Shown one piece after another: positions 1 to 8,404 of a stretch of 36,049 bases of DNA (within the stretch, counting starts at the first letter, position 1; each line of letters opens with the position of its first letter). The stretch covers positions 1-36,049 of the forward strand of contig JAHBWU010000041.1 in the NCBI GenBank assembly GCA_019636835.1, in the 5' to 3' direction. The position numbers were made by a program, and so were the translations under genes. The notes under the pieces are model-generated. The model was given only the letters and a program-made list of their open reading frames with translations. It ran no database searches and had not been told where the DNA came from. The stretch comes from Nitrospira sp. (GTDB taxonomy: Bacteria > Nitrospirota > Nitrospiria > Nitrospirales > Nitrospiraceae).

Positions 1-1
1 A

Positions 2-193
2 ACCTGCGAGTGCTGCGGACAGGCGTTTCAATGCGACGGATACCAGTGTTGGTGCGGGACTATCGGTGTGACGGAAGAACAAATGGATTGGATCGCAGCA
101 CGGTATGAGGATTGTCTCTGTCCAGTCTGCTTGAGAAAAATCGCAGCCGGTGAATTGGAGCCACAGCTGCCTCATAATCGGTTGACGAACTGA
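2..193 (+). CDS. Cysteine-rich CWC-type small protein (5' end cut by window)
   Basis: An open frame from base 2 to the TGA at 191-193 gives 63 residues rich in paired cysteines: C-x-C-C near the start, then C-x4-C-W-C, then C-x-C-x2-C. The central CWCG and the closing CLCPVC pattern fit the cysteine-rich CWC domain family, whose members are short and of unknown function, probably metal binding. The start lies upstream of the window. It ends 8 bases before bluB on the same strand, so it may be the first visible gene of the cobalamin transcription unit, but nothing else links it to that pathway. Confidence 0.6.
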   Translation, partial: TCECCGQAFQCDGYQCWCGTIGVTEEQMDWIAARYEDCLCPVCLRKIAAGELEPQLPHNRLTN

Positions 194-201
194 ATGAATA
201 G

Positions 202-891
202 ATGATGAAGCGCACAAACGGGCGGTTTTCAGAATCTGAACGCGATGCCGTTTATCGGGCGATCTTTGAACGCCGTGATGTCCGCCGCAACTTTCTGCCG
301 ACACCTATTCCGGATCATATTTTGATGCGCGTGTTGACCGCAGCCCACCATGCCGGGTCGGTTGGTTTCATGCAGCCTTGGGATTTTGTGGTGGTCAGGG
401 ATCGAGCAATCAAGAGCGCGGTGAAGAAGTTGTTCCTAAAAGCCAATGTCGAAGCCGCAACACGCTACCAGGGGAAACGCGCTGCGCTCTACCGAAATCT
501 CAAGCTTGAAGGGATTGAGGAAGCTCCGATCAATATCGGCGTGACCTGCAGTCGTCAGCGGGGAGGTCCTCACGTGCTGGGTCGTTCCATGGTGCGTGAC
601 ACGGATCTCTATAGCACGTGCTGCGCCATTCAAAACCTCTGGCTGGCTGCGCGCGCGGAAGGCATCGGAGTGGGGTGGGTCAGCATTCTCGATCACAGTG
701 CCTTAAAACGGATACTGGGAGTGCCCAAGCCGGTTAAAGTACTGGCGTATCTTTGCCTCGGATTTGTATCGAACTTTGCGACACAACCGGATTTGCTCAC
801 TGCCGGATGGCGTGAGCGGATTCCGGTGGAACGTCTCATCCACCATGAATCCTGGGGCAATACAGTGACTGAGCGTAAGGGGAAACGGTGA
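202..891 (+). CDS. bluB: 5,6-dimethylbenzimidazole synthase BluB
   Basis: BluB breaks down reduced flavin mononucleotide with oxygen to give 5,6-dimethylbenzimidazole, the lower ligand of cobalamin. The 229-residue product is a nitroreductase-fold protein. It has the N-terminal ERRDVRRNF motif (residues 23-31, with the Asp position expected in the active site), the MQPWDFVVV flavin-fold segment and the GWVSILD segment near the middle, all typical of BluB rather than of general nitroreductases. Length is normal for the family. Two consecutive ATG codons (202, 205) are possible starts; there is no strong ribosome binding site. It heads a run of overlapping cobalamin genes and its stop overlaps the next gene's start by one base. 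The requirement for oxygen implies an aerobic or microaerophilic host. Confidence 0.88.
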   Translation: MMKRTNGRFSESERDAVYRAIFERRDVRRNFLPTPIPDHILMRVLTAAHHAGSVGFMQPWDFVVVRDRAIKSAVKKLFLKANVEAATRYQGKRAALYRNLKLEGIEEAPINIGVTCSRQRGGPHVLGRSMVRDTDLYSTCCAIQNLWLAARAEGIGVGWVSILDHSALKRILGVPKPVKVLAYLCLGFVSNFATQPDLLTAGWRERIPVERLIHHESWGNTVTERKGKR

Positions 892-1487
892 TGCGGATTA
901 CAAAGGTCTATACCAGAACAGGCGATGCAGGGAAAACACGATTGGCCGGTGGTCAACAGGTATGGAAGGACAGCTTACGCGTCGAAGCCTATGGGGCTGT
1001 CGATGAACTCAATGCGTCGGTCGGTGTGGTGCGTGTCATCAACGCCGACATGAAAGACGAATCCCAGGCGGCCCAACAACTCGAAGAGGAGTTGCGTTGG
1101 GCGCAAAATAAGTTGTTCGACGTCGGGAGCATTCTCGCCACGGCGCCAGGGCAGATGTTCAAGAACATGCCGCAGGTGGTGGCGCAGGATGTTTTGCGCT
1201 TGGAAAAACTGATGGATCGCTGTCAAAAGGATCTTGAGCCGCTCAAAGAGTTCATCCTGCCGGGTGGCGGAAAAGTGTCGGGTTTTCTTCATCAGGCCAG
1301 GACGATCTGTCGTCGGGCCGAACGGGTATGCATAGCTCTATCAAAAGCGGAGCCGGTCGATCCGACGATCATCAAGTTCCTCAATCGGCTGAGCGATGCG
1401 CTGTTCGTCTTGGGTCGTTGGGTGGCCAAGACACAGAGTGAGCCGGAGTTCCTATGGGAGCGGGATGTCCAGACCAAGAAAAGCTAA
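891..1487 (+). CDS. pduO: PduO-type ATP:cob(I)alamin adenosyltransferase
   Basis: This enzyme transfers the adenosyl group of ATP to cob(I)alamin or an earlier corrinoid to make the adenosyl form. The N terminus carries the family signature TRTGDAGKTRLAGG followed by VEAYGAVDELNA, and the C-terminal half has the conserved RTICRRAER helix. About 198 residues is the usual length for a single-domain PduO-type enzyme. The ATG at 891 overlaps the bluB TGA by one base (TGATG); a GTG at 888 is the alternative. Placed between bluB and cobU, it supplies adenosylated corrinoid to the later steps. The symbol is by family; cobO or btuR would be other names for the same reaction, but those belong to a different fold. 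Confidence 0.88.
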   Translation: MRITKVYTRTGDAGKTRLAGGQQVWKDSLRVEAYGAVDELNASVGVVRVINADMKDESQAAQQLEEELRWAQNKLFDVGSILATAPGQMFKNMPQVVAQDVLRLEKLMDRCQKDLEPLKEFILPGGGKVSGFLHQARTICRRAERVCIALSKAEPVDPTIIKFLNRLSDALFVLGRWVAKTQSEPEFLWERDVQTKKS

Positions 1488-2022
1488 AAAGAGTCCTCGG
1501 GCACAACCTGACGGAAGCTTGGTTTTTGTACTCGGCGGAGCAGCATCAGGTAAAAGCGATGTGGCGCTCAGACTGGGCCAATGTGATGGCCCAAAGGCCT
1601 TCGTGGCAACGGGCCAGGAGCTGGATGATGAAATGACAGCTCGTATTGCCCGGCATCGAGTCACTCGTTCCTCTGAGTGGATCACAGCTGAAGTTCCTGT
1701 TGAGCTTTCAAGTTGGGTTGAAAGTAATATTAATAAATATCAATCAATTGTTATTGATTGTCTCACGTTATGGTTGAGCAATATTGGCGACCTGATCAAT
1801 GAGAAAATGGTCTTGAAAAAAATTGCCAGATTACTGCAAGTGATTCGAAACGGATCGGCGAAAGTTGTGATTGTCAGCAATGAACTCGGAATGGGTTTGG
1901 TTCCAATCGGACCCGAGGTGCGACGGTTTCGTGATTTGTCAGGAAAGATGAACCAGCTGGTGGCAGCTGAAGCAGATGAAGTGTATTTCGTTGTAAGCGG
2001 CCAAACCTTAAGATTGAAGTAG
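1465..2022 (+). CDS. cobU: Adenosylcobinamide kinase / adenosylcobinamide-phosphate guanylyltransferase CobU
   Basis: CobU phosphorylates adenosylcobinamide and then adds GMP to give adenosylcobinamide-GDP. The 185-residue product has a P-loop GGAASGKS at residues 24-31, the ATGQELDDEMTARIARHR segment whose His64 matches the guanylylated His of Salmonella CobU, and the VSNELGMGLVP motif with a VVSG ending, all characteristic. I chose the ATG at 1465, five bases after a GGGAG at 1455-1459. A longer frame from 1396 would run through the adenosyltransferase gene with non-family residues. The gene overlaps its upstream neighbour by 23 bases. Within it, bases 1700-1850 are noticeably more AT-rich than the surroundings. 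Confidence 0.9.
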   Translation: MSRPRKAKKSPRAQPDGSLVFVLGGAASGKSDVALRLGQCDGPKAFVATGQELDDEMTARIARHRVTRSSEWITAEVPVELSSWVESNINKYQSIVIDCLTLWLSNIGDLINEKMVLKKIARLLQVIRNGSAKVVIVSNELGMGLVPIGPEVRRFRDLSGKMNQLVAAEADEVYFVVSGQTLRLK

Positions 2023-2035
2023 GTGAGATGTGGTG

Positions 2036-3088
2036 ATGCTACAACATATTCTGAATCAGATTGAGATGCCTGACAGACAATTGGGACTGAAAGCACAGGC
2101 TCGGCTTGACCGTTTGACCAAGCCGGTAGGCAGCCTGGGTCGACTCGAGGAGCTGGCGGCTCAGTATGTCATGATCACCGGCAATCTGAAGCCGACCATC
2201 CCGCGCGGGACGGTATTCACCTTTGCTGCAGACCATGGAGTTGCCCGTGAAGGTGTGAGTGCGTACCCCCAAGAGGTCACGCCGCAAATGGTACTGAATT
2301 TCCTGCGCGGCGGTGCGGCGGTCAACGTGCTCGCGCGCCATATGGGGATTGAAGTCCGTGTCATCGATATCGGTGTCGCCTATGACTTCGATTCCGTTTC
2401 CGGGCTCATCCATAAGAAGATTATGCCGGGAACCAACAATCTGCTCACCAAGTCGGCGATGAGTCGTGAACAGGCAGAACAAGCGATCGAGGTCGGCATT
2501 GAGCTCGTGTCCAATGTAGTCGAACAGGGAATCGGGATGATTGGTACCGGTGAAATGGGAATCGGCAATACGACGGTCAGCTCTGCGATCACGGCCGTGA
2601 TGACGGGCCGCCCGGTAGAAGAGGTGACTGGGCGTGGAACAGGAATTGACGATGCCGTTTATCGACACAAGATATCAGTGATCAAGGAAGCGCTGGCGTT
2701 CCACCGACCGAATCCGAGTGACGCATTAGAAGTCCTTTCAAAAATCGGTGGGCTCGAAATCGCCGGACTTGTCGGCATAATTTTAGGGTCGGCTTTGGCA
2801 AGGGTGCCGGTTGTACTGGATGGATTCATCGCCGGAGCTGCCGCGCTGATCGCCGCTCGACTGCAGCCCAAGTGCCTCGGGTATATGATCGCCTCTCATC
2901 AGTCTGTCGAGCATGGCCATCAGGTGTTGCTCAACCATCTCAGTTTAAAACCGCTCCTGGATTTAGACCTACGGCTCGGTGAAGGAACGGGCGCTTGTTT
3001 AGGGATGAATTTGTTGTGTGCCGCCGTCAAAGTTATGACTGAAATGGCAACATTCGACGAAGCCGGCGTGTCTGAGCGCAACCCATGA
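2036..3088 (+). CDS. cobT: Nicotinate-nucleotide:dimethylbenzimidazole phosphoribosyltransferase CobT
   Basis: CobT makes alpha-ribazole 5'-phosphate from nicotinate mononucleotide and dimethylbenzimidazole, activating the base made by BluB. Diagnostic segments are LTKPVGSLGRLEELA at the N terminus, FAADHGVAREGVSAYPQEVTPQMV, GMIGTGEMGIGNTT and the C-terminal LRLGEGTGA containing the catalytic Glu. At 350 residues it has the normal length. I prefer the ATG at 2036, eight bases after an AGGTGAG at 2021-2027, over the GTG codons at 2030 and 2033. It follows cobU after 13 bases, and its TGA overlaps the cobS ATG in an ATGA. Confidence 0.93.
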   Translation: MLQHILNQIEMPDRQLGLKAQARLDRLTKPVGSLGRLEELAAQYVMITGNLKPTIPRGTVFTFAADHGVAREGVSAYPQEVTPQMVLNFLRGGAAVNVLARHMGIEVRVIDIGVAYDFDSVSGLIHKKIMPGTNNLLTKSAMSREQAEQAIEVGIELVSNVVEQGIGMIGTGEMGIGNTTVSSAITAVMTGRPVEEVTGRGTGIDDAVYRHKISVIKEALAFHRPNPSDALEVLSKIGGLEIAGLVGIILGSALARVPVVLDGFIAGAAALIAARLQPKCLGYMIASHQSVEHGHQVLLNHLSLKPLLDLDLRLGEGTGACLGMNLLCAAVKVMTEMATFDEAGVSERNP

Positions 3089-3849
3089 CAATCTTTATTC
3101 GGCCGTTTCTTTTCGCGTGGCATTTTTTGACCGCAGTCCCCCTCAGTCGACATCATCATGAACCGACTGCAATGGAGTTGGCCTCATCGATGGCCTGGTA
3201 TTCCACCGTAGGCCTTCTGATCGGTGGGACATTGGTATTAGCGGACACTGTGCTGACGAAGTTGTTTGCGTTGGAGGTCGTGAATGTATTGTTGATCGTA
3301 TTGCTCATTGCCTTCACTCGCGGGTTACATCAGGACGGTTTGGCCGACACGCTAGACGGTATTGCCGGTGGAAGAACACCGGCTGATCGTCTGTCCATCA
3401 TGCGCGATCCGAGGATCGGTGCGATCGGAGCGACAGGACTTTTTTTGTCGTTGATCCTCCGCTATGCAGCCCTCATGGCCCTCCCACATCCTCTCCGTGT
3501 GCCGGCTCTTGTCTGCATGCCGGCGCTCGGCCGTTGGGCAATGGTGACATTGGCATGGCTGTCTCCCTACGCAAGAACAGAGGGAGGTTTGGCGGCACCG
3601 TTCCTTGTTCATTTATCCTTGCTCCATGTGCTGGGTTCGACGTTCGTACTTGCCTCAGCGCTCGTCCTGATGCTGGGTGTCTCCGGGGCCGTCACCATCT
3701 TGGTCGGCGGTAGTGCCGTGGTTGTTGCGGTTCAGGCAGGTTGTCGCTCCTTGTTCGGCGGGATTACAGGGGATACGTTGGGTGCAACAAACGAGCTTGT
3801 CGAAATCCTTTTCTTACTTGTCGTACCGCTGATGCTTGTCCTGTCATGA
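3085..3849 (+). CDS. cobS: Adenosylcobinamide-GDP ribazoletransferase CobS (cobalamin synthase)
   Basis: CobS joins adenosylcobinamide-GDP to alpha-ribazole (phosphate), the last assembly step of the nucleotide loop, in the cytoplasmic membrane. The 254-residue protein is strongly hydrophobic with several membrane segments. It carries the metal-binding family motif GLHQDGLADTLDGIAGG around residue 75, followed by RLSIMRDPRIGAIGATG. The N terminus FAWHFLTAVPL is also typical. It begins inside the cobT stop (ATGA at 3085-3088) and ends inside the start of the next gene in the same way, so translation of the three genes is probably coupled. Confidence 0.92.
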   Translation: MTIFIRPFLFAWHFLTAVPLSRHHHEPTAMELASSMAWYSTVGLLIGGTLVLADTVLTKLFALEVVNVLLIVLLIAFTRGLHQDGLADTLDGIAGGRTPADRLSIMRDPRIGAIGATGLFLSLILRYAALMALPHPLRVPALVCMPALGRWAMVTLAWLSPYARTEGGLAAPFLVHLSLLHVLGSTFVLASALVLMLGVSGAVTILVGGSAVVVAVQAGCRSLFGGITGDTLGATNELVEILFLLVVPLMLVLS

Positions 3850-4802
3850 CGGGGAGTGAGCTCCTCCTTGCGGCAAGTGTCGATGCCGTCGCCGGGGATC
3901 CTCGCTGGCTCCCTCATCCCGTTCGTGCGATGGGGGCAGTGATCGCCTGGTGCGATGAAAACGTCAGAAAACTCTGTCGGCATTCCTACGCCTTACGTAC
4001 ATGCGGTCTCTTGCTGGCTCTAGGCTTGCCATTGTGCGTGTTTGCGCTCAGTCGTGGAGCGGTTACCTGGGTCGAAAGCATAGCCTGGTGGTTCGGAAGT
4101 CTCTTGTCGATCGCCCTCGGATGGACGACGCTTGCCGGGCGTGATTTGTGGGATCACGTTCAGGAGGTACGGAAGCTATTGGAACAGAACGACCTCTCCG
4201 GGGCTCGTCACGCCGTCAGCAGGATCGTTGGACGGGATACCGAACGATTGTCGGAAGAGGAGGTTGTTCGGGCGACAATTGAAACAACGGCTGAAAGTAC
4301 GAGTGACGGAGTGATTGCGCCGTTGTTCTATCTCGTTGTGGGTGGAGCTCCTCTCGCCCTCGCCTACAAGGCAGTGAGTACATTAGATTCGATGATCGGT
4401 CACAAGGATGAACGGCACATCGATTTTGGCTGGGCCTCCGCTCGGCTCGACGACGTGGCCAACTGGATTCCAGCCCGCCTATCTGCTGTTCTTATTCTCC
4501 TAGCCGCCGGTCTGGTCGTAGGCAGGAGCTCACTCGTCAGAACAGGATGGCACGTGCTTCGGCGTGACGGTGGGAGACATCCTAGTCCGAACAGTGGGTG
4601 GCCGGAGGCAGCGATGGCCGGCTCGTTGGGAATTCAATTGGGAGGAACGAATTACTATGATGGCGTGCCCACCGATCGACCTGTGATCGGAACGGGCATA
4701 CGTCGCCTTGTTTTAAATGATCTCACAATCGCATCTCGGATTATGATTGTAGCGTGTCTTCTGGGCGTCATCCTTGCTGTAGGAACGGCGTGGCTCGTCT
4801 AA
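3846..4802 (+). CDS. cobD: Adenosylcobinamide-phosphate synthase CbiB/CobD
   Basis: This membrane enzyme attaches (R)-1-amino-2-propanol phosphate to adenosylcobyric acid. The product is 318 residues with several hydrophobic segments. It has the N-terminal signature DAVAGDPRWLPHPVRAMG, the central TTAESTSDGVIAPLFY and YKAVSTLDSMIGH motifs, and the late GGTNYYDG motif, all standard for the CbiB family. The start is the ATG at 3846, which overlaps the cobS TGA by four bases; an upstream in-frame start would lie inside cobS with unrelated residues. The name cobD follows the aerobic-pathway convention; in Salmonella the same gene is cbiB, and cobD there means the decarboxylase encoded next. Confidence 0.92.
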   Translation: MTGSELLLAASVDAVAGDPRWLPHPVRAMGAVIAWCDENVRKLCRHSYALRTCGLLLALGLPLCVFALSRGAVTWVESIAWWFGSLLSIALGWTTLAGRDLWDHVQEVRKLLEQNDLSGARHAVSRIVGRDTERLSEEEVVRATIETTAESTSDGVIAPLFYLVVGGAPLALAYKAVSTLDSMIGHKDERHIDFGWASARLDDVANWIPARLSAVLILLAAGLVVGRSSLVRTGWHVLRRDGGRHPSPNSGWPEAAMAGSLGIQLGGTNYYDGVPTDRPVIGTGIRRLVLNDLTIASRIMIVACLLGVILAVGTAWLV

Positions 4803-5902
4803 AAAGTCAGGTCCATGGCGGCAATATCTACGCGGCATCGCGCGAACTTGGCCAAGACCTGACCAAGCTCATCGACTTTAGCGCCAGCATTAATCCACTG
4901 GGGCCATCTCCACATGTCTGGCGCGCGATCACCAACGCTCATCATCTATTGACCCATTATCCAGACCCGGATTGTTGGGAGCTACGTCAGACGCTCGCCA
5001 AGTCGTGGGAAAGACCTCCGGAACACATTGCCATAGGAAACGGTTCGACGGAATTGATCGATGCGCTTCCTCGCGCACTCAAGATTCGGCATCTCTTGGT
5101 GGTGCAACCCACCTTCTCGGAATATGCAGCATCAATGGCACGAAGCGGAGGGCGCGTCAGTGCCGTATATGCCAAGCGCACGGAACGGTATGCTCAACCG
5201 ATTGACGGGCTGTGTCGTCTGCTAGAAAAACACCGACATGGAATGGATATGTTCGACGGAGTCATGCTCTGTAATCCCAATAGTCCAAGTGGACAAGCAT
5301 GCTCCGTCGATGACGTTCAACGATTGGCACGCGCCGTTCAACGATGTGGCGCTTGGTTGGTGATCGATGAAGCGTTTGCCGACTATTGCCCAGAACGGTC
5401 ATTCATACCCCAAGCTGCCTCGTGGCCGCACGTCGTGATGTTACGCAGCTTAACCAAGTTCTATGCATTACCCGGTCTGCGGATTGGATATGCAGTTGCA
5501 AAACCCTCAGTAATCGAATTATTACGGAGGCGAATGCCGCCATGGTCAGTGAATGCCATGGGGCAAGTGGCTGCGCTTGCCGCCGTAGGAGATTCGGCCC
5601 ATGCTCGAAAGAGCATACAGTTTATGGCAACAGAACGAGACCGGTTTGGAAAACTGCTTGCTGCCTTGCCCGGCTGTTCAGTGGTGCCGACACACGCCAA
5701 TTATTTCTTTATGGAGTTGCCTCGTGGATGGCACGCGCGTGAAGTGACAGAACGGTTGCGAAATGAGGGACTGTTGATTCGCGATTGTTCATCCGTTCCA
5801 GGGTGCAACGCTCGCTCTATTCGACTTGCGGTGCGATCTCAACGGGACAACGATCAGCTCATCCAGTCCTTATCCAGACTCCTTCACCGCCCGGCGTCAT
5901 GA
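4790..5902 (+). CDS. cobC: L-threonine-O-3-phosphate decarboxylase (CobC/CobD, HisC-like PLP enzyme)
   Basis: The protein belongs to the fold-type I pyridoxal-phosphate aminotransferases and resembles histidinol-phosphate aminotransferase. In cobalamin clusters this branch decarboxylates threonine phosphate to aminopropanol phosphate, the substrate of the preceding CbiB. Visible features are DFSASINPLGPS near residue 30, the CNPNSPSG motif (161-168), VIDEAFADY with Asp193, and the Schiff-base lysine in SLTKFYALPGLRIGY (Lys223). I chose the GTG at 4790 preceded by AGGAAC at 4781. This gives 370 residues and a 13-base overlap with the upstream gene. A histidine-pathway role is unlikely given its place between cbiB and cbiZ. 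Confidence 0.88.
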   Translation: MARLKSQVHGGNIYAASRELGQDLTKLIDFSASINPLGPSPHVWRAITNAHHLLTHYPDPDCWELRQTLAKSWERPPEHIAIGNGSTELIDALPRALKIRHLLVVQPTFSEYAASMARSGGRVSAVYAKRTERYAQPIDGLCRLLEKHRHGMDMFDGVMLCNPNSPSGQACSVDDVQRLARAVQRCGAWLVIDEAFADYCPERSFIPQAASWPHVVMLRSLTKFYALPGLRIGYAVAKPSVIELLRRRMPPWSVNAMGQVAALAAVGDSAHARKSIQFMATERDRFGKLLAALPGCSVVPTHANYFFMELPRGWHAREVTERLRNEGLLIRDCSSVPGCNARSIRLAVRSQRDNDQLIQSLSRLLHRPAS

Positions 5903-6606
5903 AAACGGAAATCCGATCACGCGTCCGCTCTCGGCATCAAGTGATTGGGCACACACTCGTGATCAATCTCGGGGGTCGACGGCGCGTACTTTCATCCGCA
6001 CCGCAAGGTGGTGGGTTCCGGTATGCCTCACACATCATCAATCATCACGTTGACGCGAACCTCAGTATGAACGGGCACTTTCCCGATCCAGCTCGCTACC
6101 TGCGAAAGCTGGCTTCACAGCTCTGCATTGGAGACTGCACAGTCGGACTCATGACAGCCGTACCAATGACACAACTTGCCACGTCCCGAGTCTCGATAGG
6201 GGGGCTATGGGTAGAATGTTTCGCCACGGTCGGCGTTACGAATGCGGTCCGTGCCGGGGAATGGCCGCTGTATCCCGCTCATCAAAGGGAAACAACTTCG
6301 ACGAGAGTCGGAACGATCAATCTCATCCTTATCACGAATGGCAGTCTCTCAACCTCCGCCCTGGTCGGCGCGGTGCAGGTTGCCACAGAGACAAAGACCG
6401 GCGTCTTGCGTGACCACGCCGTACTGAGTTGTAAGGGGAAAGACCTTGCGACTGGAACGGGGACCGATGCAGTTGTCATTGCATGCCACTTGCGTGGTGA
6501 GGGACCACTGCATACTTACAGCGGGACCCACACAATTATGGGCGCGCTGATCGGAAGATCGGTCGCTGATTGTGTTTCTCGCGGTTTAGCCAAGGCAAGG
6601 AAGTAG
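5899..6606 (+). CDS. cbiZ: Adenosylcobinamide amidohydrolase CbiZ
   Basis: CbiZ cleaves the aminopropanol side chain of adenosylcobinamide (and, in some bacteria, of pseudocobalamin) to return adenosylcobyric acid, so that salvaged or wrong-ligand corrinoids can be rebuilt. The 235-residue product matches the single-domain family. It has a GGRRRVLSSAPQGGG segment near the N terminus, then ALVGAVQVATETKTGVLRD and the C-terminal GTGTDAVVIACHL, SGTHTIMGALIG sequence. The ATG at 5899 overlaps the previous stop in an ATGA. CbiZ is best known from archaea, and bacterial copies have been attributed to transfer from them. Here it sits directly before cobQ, whose product is the same compound that CbiZ releases. 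Confidence 0.88.
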   Translation: MKTEIRSRVRSRHQVIGHTLVINLGGRRRVLSSAPQGGGFRYASHIINHHVDANLSMNGHFPDPARYLRKLASQLCIGDCTVGLMTAVPMTQLATSRVSIGGLWVECFATVGVTNAVRAGEWPLYPAHQRETTSTRVGTINLILITNGSLSTSALVGAVQVATETKTGVLRDHAVLSCKGKDLATGTGTDAVVIACHLRGEGPLHTYSGTHTIMGALIGRSVADCVSRGLAKARK

Positions 6607-6620
6607 CAGGAGACGCACCC

Positions 6621-8162
6621 ATGAAGGCGCGAGCGCTTGCGATTCTCGGTACCGGTTCAGATGTAGGGAAGAGCCTGATCACAGCCGGAATCTGTCGCTT
6701 GCTTCGTCGTATCGATGTCCGTGTAGCACCATTCAAAGCCCAAAACATGTCGTTGAATTCATTCGTCACACCTGACGGTCATGAAATCGGAAGAGCTCAA
6801 GCCCTACAGGCAGAGGCATGCGGCATTCCACCGCATGTTGATATGAACCCCATCCTGCTCAAGCCGGAATCTGATAACTGCTCACAGGTTGTTGTCCTTG
6901 GCAAGGTGTTTGGAAAGCGGGAAGCATCGGCATACTTCGACGGCCGACGAGAGCTCTGGTCTGTGGTCGAAGAATGCTACGCTCGGTTGGCCAGCCAGTA
7001 CGAAGTGATCGTGATTGAGGGAGCCGGCAGCGCCGCAGAAGTCAATCTCCGCGAACAGGATCTGGTCAATTGGCCGGTTGTCAAATTGGCCGATGCTCAG
7101 GTCCTACTGGTTGCCGATATCGATCGGGGCGGTGTCTTTGCTCAAGTCCTCGGAACATTGGATTTACTGGCGCCTGACGAACGCGTCAGGGTTTGCGGTG
7201 TGATCATCAATAAGTTTAGAGGCGATGCCAAGTTGTTCGCCGATGGAGTGCAATTCCTGGAATCTCGGAGTGGGATTCCTGTGTTGGGCGTGGTGCCGTT
7301 TCTTCGCGATCTGATGCTCGATCAAGAAGACAGTCTGGATCTGGCCAGACACCGACAGACAAGTTTTGCATCCGATCGAATCAATATTGCCGTCATTTTG
7401 CTGCCACATATGAGCAACTTTACTGATTTCAATTCCTTGGCGTCCGAAGCAGATGTGGCATTGAAGTACGTACGCTCGCCATCCACGCTTGCAGAGGCCG
7501 ATGTCGTGATCATTCCCGGGAGCAAAAATACGCTGGCAGATCTTTCCTTCTTAAAGGAAAATGGATATCTCCCTGCCCTGGACAATCATCTGCATGGTCG
7601 GCAAGAACTTGTCGGTATCTGCGGTGGCTATCAAATGCTTGGTCGCCGGATATCGGATGCTCAGGAGGTCGAGCAGGGCGGAACTAGTCATGGATTGGGT
7701 TACTTGAATACCGAGACGGAGCTCAAGCACGTCAAGTGCACCACGCAAGTGGAAGCCAGCGCGGAGGACGTCTTCTTGCGAGATCAGATTCTGGTCCGGG
7801 GGTACCAAATTCATATGGGTATGACCAGACGCTTAACCGAACTTCCATGTTTCAGAGTTCGTCGTCATTCCGTACTAGGCGAGAGAGTTCAACCGCCGAT
7901 TGCCATGGATGAAGAAGGGTTTGATGGCGCCATTCGGCAGGACGGCCTTGTTTGGGGTACGTACATCCATGGAGTGTTTGATGAACCCGGCTTTCGTCGA
8001 GCCTGGCTCAATCGCGTTCGTACAAGGAAAGGACTCCCGCCTCTCGAGGCACTCGTATCAACGGCCGTGACGGCTCGATTGCAGAGTGAACTGGATCGGT
8101 GGGCTGATTACATGTCCCATCATCTCGATTGGTCCCGTCTCATCGAATATCTCCACACATAA
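6621..8162 (+). CDS. cobQ: Adenosylcobyric acid synthase CobQ/CbiP
   Basis: CobQ amidates four side chains of adenosylcobyrinic acid a,c-diamide using glutamine and ATP. The 513-residue protein has an N-terminal dethiobiotin-synthetase-like nucleotide-binding domain starting LGTGSDVGKS (residues 9-18), PFKAQNMSLNS, and then EGAGSAAEVNL. The C-terminal class I glutamine amidotransferase domain has nucleophile Cys334 in GICGGYQMLG and His450 in GTYIHGVFD. The start at 6621 lies seven bases after AGGAGA at 6608-6613; a start at 6570 would overlap cbiZ and add residues foreign to the family. It is the last gene of the cobalamin run, after a 14-base gap. Confidence 0.93.
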   Translation: MKARALAILGTGSDVGKSLITAGICRLLRRIDVRVAPFKAQNMSLNSFVTPDGHEIGRAQALQAEACGIPPHVDMNPILLKPESDNCSQVVVLGKVFGKREASAYFDGRRELWSVVEECYARLASQYEVIVIEGAGSAAEVNLREQDLVNWPVVKLADAQVLLVADIDRGGVFAQVLGTLDLLAPDERVRVCGVIINKFRGDAKLFADGVQFLESRSGIPVLGVVPFLRDLMLDQEDSLDLARHRQTSFASDRINIAVILLPHMSNFTDFNSLASEADVALKYVRSPSTLAEADVVIIPGSKNTLADLSFLKENGYLPALDNHLHGRQELVGICGGYQMLGRRISDAQEVEQGGTSHGLGYLNTETELKHVKCTTQVEASAEDVFLRDQILVRGYQIHMGMTRRLTELPCFRVRRHSVLGERVQPPIAMDEEGFDGAIRQDGLVWGTYIHGVFDEPGFRRAWLNRVRTRKGLPPLEALVSTAVTARLQSELDRWADYMSHHLDWSRLIEYLHT

Positions 8163-8404
8163 TTCCATATCAGTATCGGCTCCAACTTCTCCACGCGTTG
8201 CCGATATTCACCGTTTTCTTGCCAACCATCAACAAGTCGTTACACTGCTTGAGAACAGCACGCATCGGCGATGTACGGATAAGAAAGCGTGCCTTGAGCA
8301 CGAGTCATTAGGCAGGTGCGGGCACCGGACGGATCGTGCAATCAGTTATGGTGACGCCGGTGAGGACAGCGTGAACATTCATTAAAGAAAGAGGAAAGGG
8401 GTTT

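Noticed and set aside
1..201. A cobalamin riboswitch for the cobalamin run
   Set aside because: The space before bluB is coding sequence of the CWC protein and only 8 bases are free; a riboswitch, if any, lies upstream of the window.
2039..2668. Long minus-strand frame (209 codons) opposite cobT
   Set aside because: Lies entirely within a clearly identified gene on the other strand and shows no family motif.
8198..8206. GCCGATAT in the gap before the response regulator, resembling the -10 of flagellar sigma-28 promoters
   Set aside because: No TAAA-type -35 at 15 bases upstream, and it lies 200 bases from the gene.
8163..8404. Gap between cobQ and the chemosensory cluster as a hidden small gene
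   Set aside because: Frames here are extensions or shadows without start signals; no terminator hairpin or promoter I would defend.
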